NCBI RefSeq assembly: GCF_910592395.1
Contig: NC_088309.1
Location: forward strand, 2,668,501-2,732,500
DNA: 64,000 bases
Reading direction: 5' to 3'
From: Lineus longissimus
Lineage: Eukaryota > Nemertea > Pilidiophora > Heteronemertea > Lineidae
A program made the translations under genes and the position numbers. Shown here in pieces: positions 55,412 through 64,000 of this stretch. The notes below the pieces were generated by a model. The model was not told the origin of the DNA and did no database searches. It worked only from the letters and a program-made list of their open reading frames with translations. Within the stretch, counting starts at the first letter, position 1; each line of letters starts with the position of its first letter.

Positions 55412-56887
55412 CTCGAGACCGGGCTCTTGGGACTGTATCTTAATGAGTGATGAGCAGTGGAAATAGGGTCAGGGTGGGAAAGTAATCTTGATCTTGGTCC
55501 GGTTGCAGATTAGTTTCCGGTAGGAGGAGGGAGAGGCGGGGAGGGGGAAGTCTCTTTTAAGGGGGGCTTGTTGTGTCCCCTCCCAGTATATTCCCAAACA
55601 TGGATGGACAATGAATAGTGTCTGTGGAAGGTACTTTACACTGCCATCATCTGAGGACAACATGTCTTTGGCACATCCCGAACTGACACAAAAAAACATA
55701 GACAACATGTAGTCTATATCATCATTATATTCTCATTAAAACTTATAATATACACATCATGACATGATTTATTGAGCACCATATAAAAGTGACAGGTAAT
55801 TGGACACAATGTACAGAACAATATTAACATTGCAGAGCAAAGGAGCTAATTTTGTTCAAAGGCCTCTGTCTGCTATTTCTCTTCAAAGTATAAAGCTGCT
55901 ATCAAAGCAACTGATGCAACAAGTCAATATAATGGAACTCCCATACACAATGGTTTCTGAATGGAACGTGGTTGTACTCATGTTCATCAGGTCGAATCTA
56001 GATAACTGATGGAATGAGGAGGTACATTTTCATTGGCAGTGAAAATCATAGGACTACCGGCATTGAAACAAGGACAGTCACTGTCAACCAGGTCAGGAAC
56101 GGTGCCGATATTCAAGGGGTGATATGAATAAAGACTAGCAACACTTTTACTTCGATTTTCTACAGAAAATCCTTAAATGTACATAGAGTAAATGTACATA
56201 GTGTAAATGTACATAGAATCTTAGATAAAAGTATTTGCTACTCCTAGGAGTAAGAAGTGAGAGTATGTGTTGAGTCAAAAACACAACTTCAGCCAGCCTT
56301 CAACCTATTTTCTGAGGTCCTTGGATGAGTTTTAGATGAGACACTCCGACAACCCTCATTTTTTTGGATGAAAACCATACCTTGTACGACCTTCCCCTGA
56401 CAGTGTCCACTTTCTCTATCTCTCTTGCATGAATAGAATGCAAGAAGAACACAATGCCCAATTGGGGGCATAATTGATGAGCCCGTATTGATTCCAATCT
56501 AATAATTTATTAAACATGATTGATGGAAGACTAATTAACAATAACTTCATTAAGGACAGTGGAAAAGTGAACATGATTTTGAAACCAAGGTTTAACACTC
56601 ATATTGAACATAAAATCTACTGTACACATGATATAAGCAGTGGTATAATGAAGTAAAAACACCACTGGTATGAGTGCTGGTATGCACACTGTATATGCAG
56701 TGAAAAATAGAATACCTTATTATTTGTGATATTGTATTCACATCATAAAGTATGCCGCTGTTTGTGTGAAAAAAACCCCAATTCTTGTCCCTGTACAAAC
56801 ACGTGGCTACATAAGATAGCCCACCAGTAATAGATGGAAGTTGAGATGTCACCATTCAGATTTTCCTCCTCATATTTGGCAGCTGCA

Positions 56888-59800
56888 TCATCCTCGGTCA
56901 GTTTCTTGATGATCCACATTCACACCACCCATGTTGAGGAGCTGGCGATCAGGGTTGTCCTTCCAGTCTTCGACTTTAAGCTAAAAGAAAAGATAAATTA
57001 TTGTTTCACAGCATTCTATTTCCTGAACTTTCCTACTGATGGCACCATCATATGATAGTGCAAGTAGAGTGACCTGGATGGAGTGCAAGTGAGTCCAAGA
57101 TTACGAACAAACAAACTGAGCCCACCTTTCTGTTTTTGTGTTTTTCTACTTCTTTCTTCTCCCACTGCTGCTGTTGCATCTGAGCATTCCTGGCTGCTGG
57201 AGAACCACATGCCCACACCTGAAGGAAAAACACCATAAATGGTAACTCTTGTGGAAACTTAGTCAAACAACGACATAAAGTAGAACGTACTCATATGGTA
57301 CTAAGAGTTGTGTTTGATGACAATTAATATCAACGAATAGTCACATCTGTAGCTGAATCAGTTCACAGATCAATCTTATGAAATCATAAAGACATGTCAT
57401 TGGCCATTAAACTTTCCAATGCATACACTTTTCTGTACTGGGCCATGAACATAGAACCCATTCATTCCTTACCCAATTGGGTAAAGAATCACAGCTACAG
57501 CTGATGGTGATGTAATCTTGAGTAGACTTCAGAAGAATGATGACCTCAACTAGTTCAGTATCTTTTAGTTTCAGACAAGTTCATTTCCTTTACCTCGCAT
57601 ACTTTCAACTGAAGTGGCACACCGTAGTGCTTGACTGTTGTCATGTCTTCATCTATTTCCAACATGACTGACTTGGTGTCCTTGCCGAACTGTATACCCT
57701 TTGGAAGCCCCCGCGTCTCTGTGTTGTAGAACAACATATTTGCACCCGCTGAAAAAGACAGATTTCATATCTAAGACTTGGATCAAAACAGGTTCAAAGA
57801 AAAAAACGCCTGTCATTTTGGATAATGTTTTTTGAGTCATTTTGATCTTTTCACATCACCAACAGGAAGATGAGGAGACTCTTCTTTCAGATATACATTA
57901 ACTTCTAAAGATTGTCAAAGATGATTTTGCGACACAGGGTAATGGTACAATATACTTACTCTGCACAATCCTAAGCTGTGGAAGCAACTGTATGACTATA
58001 CAACTGTGTCCACCCCATCTCTGACTACCAACTCTGAAACATGTCACATCATGATTAAACTACGGAAAGCAGCAGACAACCAGGTCTAACTTCAGACTTT
58101 TCTCGCCACTAGGAATCATGACTATCAGAATAGAAAACTTATCTGACTCCGTTGTGATAGCATCTGCCAAAACGGACGAAGTCAAAGTACCCTTAATACC
58201 TGTAGGGCAAACATGGGCTGAAATACTGTGCCCTTACTCACTTCCATTCTTCATCCACCCCGATACAATAGAGATGACCTTGCTCCAGTTTGAGCAACAT
58301 AATCGTCGGTTCTTTGTACGAGAAGATGTGGAAGTTGAGCGTGTTCAAGCTCATGCCTTGGAGATAACTGCTGTACAAGTTTGTCCAATGGAGGATTTCA
58401 CTCTGGAGAAGATAGGGAATAAGAACAAACATTAGTTCGGGTAACACGATAGAGTTTTTTAGAGTTTTTAAGTCGCGAAACAACACTGAGTGGAGACACA
58501 GATCTCTGCAAACTACAGATGTATGCTAGGTTTTGAGCAATGGTGTATTAGTTTTTCCATTGCGTGTATCGGTTAATGCGGGGCTAATTGAACTCATCAA
58601 AAACAATTGTTGGTCATTACCAGTTTATTCCAAGAATTGGCTTCCATGGGCGAGATGACCTCAGACACACCCGCTGACTGACGGTATGCGTGGGGAAGAT
58701 TGCATGACAACATCCATAGATACTGGACAGATAAGAGGTAGCTGCCTGTTTTTATGTCCTCAATGATGGCATGAGAAGGACACTGAAAAGAAAGTAGGAC
58801 AAACCTATTCAAGTCCAAACAATGAAAGGAAGTGAACAAATGAAACAAAAGCAATCAGGAACAGAACCATATATAAACAAAATCCAATGAGGGATCATGA
58901 CCTGGGATGATTCTTATACATGTACCTTGCTTTCACCTCTCCCTGTGAAGAACACAGGAGGGAGGATAATCATGTTATAAAAAATGCCTTATTCATGACA
59001 TGAATAACCATGTTATAGAATGTGCTCAGGAAAGCACAAGGCCCAAGAAATCATGGCTGCCTAGGAACCATGTGGTGAAGAACCTAGCAGCCGAGTTAAG
59101 CAAGATGGACCGTCTTACTTCAGACAAATAACTAATTATGCATTCAGGATCATGTAATACCCTACCTTGGCACATTGTGATCGGAAATCCAACTGAGACC
59201 AGATGCCATTTGTCCATGAATGGGTTCCTGAGAAGATAAAAGAAGTGTTCTTCTGGCACCAGGCAAAGAAAAGCGATTTGTCAATTTTGTAGGATTCTTT
59301 CGGCTGAAAAAACAAATGTCTATAAACTGTAACCTGATTCATAAATGAAAGCAATGAAAGACATATCTAGATATCAATATAAGAATAATTTCTAACATCT
59401 GATCCAAATTTTTAATGCATTTTATTTTTTTGGCAGGAACCATAATAAGTAACTTACCCAGACACTCTCAACTATAGATTTAACAATTTCATCGCACCTG
59501 CCAAATTCTTCTATTTGTTCACCAAATCCACTTGAATGAATTGATAGTCTGTAACATGTAATTAGCATCTTTGTGAGCTCTGAAATAACCACAAAACACA
59601 CAACATTACATGAATTGAAAAGGGGTCACTGAGGGGTCAACATTTTCACATGTGTACTTGAAGACCTTGCACTTGCACTGCAGGTTTATACTTGCGTCAT
59701 CCAGAGGGGTTATTGAGAACTATTTCCTTTGTCAATATTAGGGTAAACCAAAGATGCAGAGTGACCTTATCAGATAGAATATAGTACATGTAGTACGTGG

Positions 59801-60897
59801 GCTATCCTTATTACTGGCATATAAGATATTGCATCGGAAAACAGCGTCTAAGTTCTTTTCAATTAGTAACTAACATCAGCCTACTAAAAACATTTTCAAT
59901 TCTTTTTCAACTGAAGAGCTGTGACTAACCGTCTTTGCTGAGTTCTGCCCCACCTCCCGCAAAGACTCTCCAGAAGTACTCCAACCTCTCTGCAGGAGAT
60001 GACATGCCCATAACTTGTTTGCCGAGGTGCACAAAAGGATTCACTGGAATTTGCTCATGACTGGGAATGTACGGTCGTATGGAATCAGCAAAGGTAGTGC
60101 CATATTCAGTGCCACCTGCAGCAAAACATGTCTGAAGGAAAGGTAAAGTATATTGTACATCAAATAATATCACAGTGGCTGATCGAACGGCATCATGAGA
60201 AAATAAGGGTTAATGTTTGCTTTTGTGCCTTTGTGGCCCTCACACAAACCACTCTTTGTCTGAAGTACAGGTGACGTGTACAATATTTAGTCAATATCCG
60301 ACATTTGACTGACAACCTCAGTTCCAGTACTTCTGTTATTATGAATGGAAATGGCATTCAGAAATCTTAGAACCAAGGCTGTCAATACATGAACACAAAC
60401 CAAGTTACCTTTTCTAAGAAGGCAATAGAATAATATAAAGAATGTCTAATTATTTACCGCAAATGCTGTCAGTGGCAGCTCCCTCCTTTCAAGTGGCTCC
60501 TCAGTTTGGTCAGTGGTGAACGCCTGTAAATAAATTCAATAATTGAAGTTGGAATAGTCAGTATCACTATCAGCCAACGATGAAACCAAACATGACATCT
60601 ACTAGGCCTACATCTATGACCGACAGATCTTAGCTTTTTTTAGTAACATGACTTAAACTACACACTCCTGTGATGCCTAACATACCATCAACAATACAAC
60701 AACAAGTAACATTATCATTATCAACAAACTCACTCAAGTCAGTCACTGTCAGTCACAGTGTCGGACTGTCACTGGCACTGCCACTTGACTTGCAAAAATT
60801 TTTATCAAATTTTTAGTTTTACCTCAAAAACACTTTTCAGCTTGATTTCTGCAGGATCCACTACACCAGTGGGTTCTCTACTCTTTGAATTGCCCAT
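56888..60897 (-). CDS. MEAK7: MEAK7-like TLDc-domain protein
   Basis: Eleven coding exons: 60897-60823, 60523-60458, 60131-59930, 59579-59458, 59303-59166, 58782-58621, 58402-58242, 58033-57960, 57748-57594, 57218-57126, 56980-56888. They total 1341 bases, 446 residues plus stop, close to the roughly 456 of human MEAK7. The start MGNSKSR keeps the N-myristoylation-type Gly2 and nearly repeats the vertebrate MGNSRSR. The TLDc domain spans about 185-375: LLSVQYLWMLSCNLP, NLYSSYLQGMSLNTLNFHI, KEPTIMLLKLEQGH, LPKGIQFG. The end reads VWACGSPAARNAQ, a Gln/Lys-rich helix, then DNPDRQLLNMGG. Known members act at lysosomes in mTOR signalling. The TLDc sequence is diverged (WTNLYSS replaces the usual LLFSS-HG), so a different TLDc subfamily is possible. 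Confidence 0.8.
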
Positions 60898-61555
60898 TTA
60901 AATACCAGTAAGAAGACTGTTCGCCAAGATAAAACACCTTTTTTACATCATTCTGTAAAACTGACAGGTCTATACATCATGTACAATGATGTACATTGAC
61001 ATTCTCGTGACAGTGTGTATGTACATCGCCTAATGGTATACAGTTCTTCGGGAAAAGAGAAACGGTGGGAATCTTGCAGTTAATGAAAATAACATTTTCT
61101 CCATATTTTCTCACCAAATTCAAGAATCATTCTTTACTAATTATATCTTAAGTGGTCATACATAGATCAAGTCAAACTAAATATAAAGTCATAATAGGAT
61201 AATGAATTTCTAATAATTACATTCATCGAATTTTCAATTCAGTTCCCAATACCCTACCGTATCTCAATTTTGGTACTTCTGTCCTGAAATGTCCAGTTCA
61301 CGTGTTTTCACGAAAATCACTCCCGAAATTTTGTGAAATCTTGCCTTTTCTTGCATTTCTCAGTGATTGTTCTCGTGATTTGGTAAATATTTTTTGACAA
61401 TGTGATAAGGTGCTCTTATGTGCTCTTAATGAATCTGTTTTACTAGTAATTTACTGTTGCTTTAGGCGGCCAAGAACTTGTCCCGTATTCTGCAAGTGCA
61501 ATTCCAATACTGTTTAACTGTAGGCTACAGTAGTACATGTAATGGAATTACTGTC

Positions 61556-61710
61556 GTTTCGCTACATTGCCAGTTCGCTACAAGTCGTTTCGCTTCATGT
61601 GGCGGTCGTTTCGCTACATGGTAGGTCGTTTTGCTACATGGGTGGAGTCGTTTCGCTACATGATGGGTATGGTCGTTTCGCTACATGGAGGACGTTTCGC
61701 TACATGGGTG
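61556..61710 (+). repeat. Foldback element, left arm
   Basis: Arm of 155 bases made of about seven irregularly spaced copies of a core like GTCGTTTCGCTACATG, with 4-15 bases between cores. It pairs with 62122-62276 in inverse orientation with only about five mismatches, spacers included. Confidence 0.9.
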
Positions 61711-62121
61711 AGACGAGCGAGCCAACGCGAAGGCCTTGCAAAGGCCTCCAAATCTGCGTTGGAGTGCGTTTGAATGACCCCTGTCAATCAATAATAAGTA
61801 CGTATACACGGATACAGACGGTTGAGCGAGCCAACGCGAAGGCCTTGCAAAGGCCTCCAAATCTGCGTTGAAGTGCGGTTGAATGACCCCTGTCAATCAA
61901 TAATAAGTACGTAATTGAGCGAGCCAACGCGAATGGATGTCTATGAGGTTACTGGTCCATTCAAGTGCGAACAAACGACAAGAACCCCTTGCGCGCCATC
62001 AAACTGTATAAGTTTTTTTGCCGGCAAACTGTGCTATAATAAATTTGTAGTCACCACCGGGAATTATAGTAGGGTAAAATAGAGTAAAAATAATGACTAC
62101 ATCCATGTAGCGTAACGACTC
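61711..62121. repeat. Foldback element interior with direct repeats
   Basis: Contains GAGCGAGCCAACGCGAA three times (about 61714, 61824, 61917). The first two copies continue for about 90 nearly identical bases through GGCCTTGCAAAGGCC, itself a small hairpin, to TCAATAATAAGTACGTA. The rest is A/T-rich without a coding frame. Confidence 0.8.
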
Positions 62122-62276
62122 CACCCATGAAGCGAAACGTCCTCCATGTAGCGAAACGACCATACCCATCATGTAGCGAAACGACTCCACCCATGTAGCG
62201 AAACGACCTACCAAGTAGCGAAACGACCGCCACATGTAGCGAAACGACTTGTAGCGAACTGGCAATGTAGCGAAAC
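62122..62276 (-). repeat. Foldback element, right arm
   Basis: Inverted partner of the left arm, showing the same cores as CATGTAGCGAAACGAC. One extra core-like copy (CATGTAGCGTAACGAC) lies just inside it at about 62104. Confidence 0.9.
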
Positions 62277-62399
62277 AGCCTGATACCGTGACGTGTAGGC
62301 CTATGTACTGTTGTACACTCACTTCAGTAGTGTCACTCACTCAGTGCTCACACTGTCACCTGTGTCGGTGTGTGTGTTATGTGTGAATTAACAATCTCC

Positions 62400-64000
62400 C
62401 GATCTTCGGTCCGTACAATGTCGAAAATTACATACACTGATACAGTAGGCCTACACCCGTTGAATTTCTCACATATAGTCCCTCCAGGCCTACTACAATC
62501 CATGAGTTTGATCGTCCACACACTGATCCAGTGTAGCCTATATTAATAGGCCTAGGCCCTAGGCCTAGTCATAGTGCGCTGCTTGTAACATGGATGTAAA
62601 GCCTTCTTGTTAATGTTATGTTTCGATAGATAAAAGACAGTTTAACTTTAAGGATGTCGTGCATGTGTGATATAGTTTTCACAACAGCAACAATGTTTTT
62701 GTGTCAAACAGATGCGTAAAGATATAGATTTTAATGATGAATGGCGCAGTCACGAGCGTCCAGTGTTGCCGTGATCAGGTGACAGCACGACTGATCACAG
62801 TGCCAATTCGCCTCGGGTCTCGTCAGGGAGTCTTCCCTGAATGTACGCGTATGTGCTAAAAGTCTGACTGGATTCGCTATAAATAGGACACCTCTGAGGC
62901 TCCGTTGTCATGAGTTACCAAATTTGATGAAAAGGGGCCGAGTTTCACTGTTGTTTCGAACGGCGCTCTGTTCACCAACATTGCGTATTTCATAATCATA
63001 TAGATATTTGTTGGAAATTATTCCTAGCTAAGTCATGTTTAAGTTGTAATTAATTGTTTCTGAGCTCATGAAAATGTTGTCATTCCATCTTAAGGGTTCT
63101 TTCCTGAATTTACGCAATGATGACGTGCCCTCTTAATACTTTGGTCTGAGTGCTTGGTACTACGACTGGTCTATAATAGCATTCTCTACGGTATGAACTC
63201 TAAGGGTGTATTCAACTTCTCGTTCTCAAATCTGTATGTGATGAAATTCCTCGTCCATGAAACTACAGGACTTTTATGGGTTTTTTATTCTAAATTCACC
63301 AGAATTCGAAAAGTTGGTATCCACCAAGTTCACCATTATGACTTTTTTCTACCAGTTTTCATTGCAAGATCTGTTTTAGGAAAAACTAGCAAGACCCAAT
63401 CCACAATAATCAAAAAGGTTATTTATTCATGGCTTATGGCCAATCTCATTACCAATCTGGCTTCACTGCGTATTAGTGTATTACATCTGACACCTTTGTT
63501 TGGTTATCTAAGGCAACAACAGACTCAGTCAACCTTGAAGGAAAGTTTGCGTGTGTTACATAAAACCACTACCTGTCACATTTTATACCTTCCAATGCTT
63601 GGTTCAAGCATGCAGTGCAAGCAGAATATTCTTTCTGGGAGGGTGTGCACACTTTGACTCATTTCAACATTATGAAATAGCCAAATTACATGTGTTCAGC
63701 ATCAATGTTCCAAAAGGTGGGTGTCACCTACTAAATCTTGACATTATATCGTTTTACAGGCAAAAGGGATTTTGGAAGAGAGCCCAACTTTCCTTTGATT
63801 ATTTTTTTGTGGAAAATATGTATTTTTAGGAGTCATTGCATGAGAGAATCAGGCAAAATCTGGTACTTTCATTGGATCTGGCTGAAAGTTGCTTTTTTCA
63901 TGACTTCTTGTAGAATTGATGATATTATGTATCTGTTTCAATTTCTCATTCCAGATGCTAAAAACCCTCTCCGCGATTGCAACTGAAGAATCTTGTATGA
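62400..64000. other. Right end, no recognised gene
   Basis: A plus-strand open frame of 167 codons at 63154-63657 shows no family signature. The sequence is A/T-rich with simple composition and could be a 5' UTR, an intron or old mobile-element debris. Confidence 0.4.
62879..62890 (+). promoter_or_regulatory. TATA-like element
   Basis: GCTATAAATAGG is a near-perfect TATA box in + orientation, with moderately G/C-rich flanks. A start about 30 bases downstream would transcribe rightwards, but no coding exon is recognised before the window ends. Confidence 0.25.

Noticed and set aside
58118-58435. 105-codon plus-strand frame
   Set aside because: Antisense to a TLDc exon of the MEAK7-like gene, which has good splice sites and motif matches on the minus strand.
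61542-61871. Frames of about 60-110 codons in the foldback arms on both strands
   Set aside because: They only restate the nucleotide motif (RYM/RFATW-type repeats) and appear in several frames at once.
61556-62276. CRISPR-like array
   Set aside because: The cores are separated by only a few bases, there are no unique spacers, and the genome is animal nuclear DNA.
63154-63657. 167-codon plus-strand frame at the right end
   Set aside because: No family signature; composition resembles random A/T-rich sequence. Left as unassigned.

Overview
This is a stretch of an animal nuclear genome, not a microbial one. Genes are split into many short exons with canonical GT..AG borders. Introns run from about 100 bases to several kilobases and are full of local duplications and mobile-element debris, and the recognisable proteins are metazoan families. 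The mix (one Domino-type remodeller, membrane-anchored carboxylesterases, an OCH1-like GT32 enzyme, a MEAK7-like TLDc protein) suggests a marine invertebrate, perhaps a lophotrochozoan. The sequence alone does not let me name the phylum.

Layout. (1) 603-12195: two carboxylesterases face each other tail to tail. The left one (+ strand, 603-4102) lacks its first exons, probably cut by the window edge. The right one (- strand, 12195-5702) is complete: ten coding exons that sum to 632 codons in frame. Their intron phases match one for one, so they are an inverted duplicate pair. Both keep a Ser-Glu-His triad and end in a membrane anchor. (2) 12.2-18.5 kb: gene-poor, with possible orphan exons, homopolymer tracts and a 45-bp tandem repeat. 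(3) 18.5-49.4 kb: one large - strand gene, the Domino/SRCAP/EP400 chromatin-remodelling ATPase. I can trace 41 coding exons, which add up to 3084 codons in one unbroken frame. Its core ATPase is SRCAP-like and its N-terminus, SANT region and glutamine-rich tail are EP400-like. A second possible end, reached by not using one splice donor, gives a 2487-residue protein without the SANT/Q-rich part. This mirrors the Drosophila DOM-A/DOM-B arrangement and is the most interesting thing in the window. (4) 50182-51426: a single-coding-exon GT32 glycosyltransferase (- strand). (5) 52.2-56 kb: minisatellite, retroelement relic, broken sulfatase exon and other duplications. (6) 56888-60897: a MEAK7-like TLDc protein, 11 coding exons, 446 residues (- strand). 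(7) 61.5-62.3 kb: a foldback element whose 155-bp arms are built from a repeated 16-base motif. (8) 62.4-64 kb: nothing recognised beyond a TATA-like site.

The genes do not form a pathway. Domino is nuclear (histone H2A variant exchange and NuA4/Tip60-type activity). The GT32 enzyme should sit in the Golgi. MEAK7 acts at lysosomal membranes in mTOR signalling. The esterases are predicted to be on the cell surface or in the secretory pathway. Exon borders were read by eye from splice consensus and frame continuity; treat them as good to a few bases.
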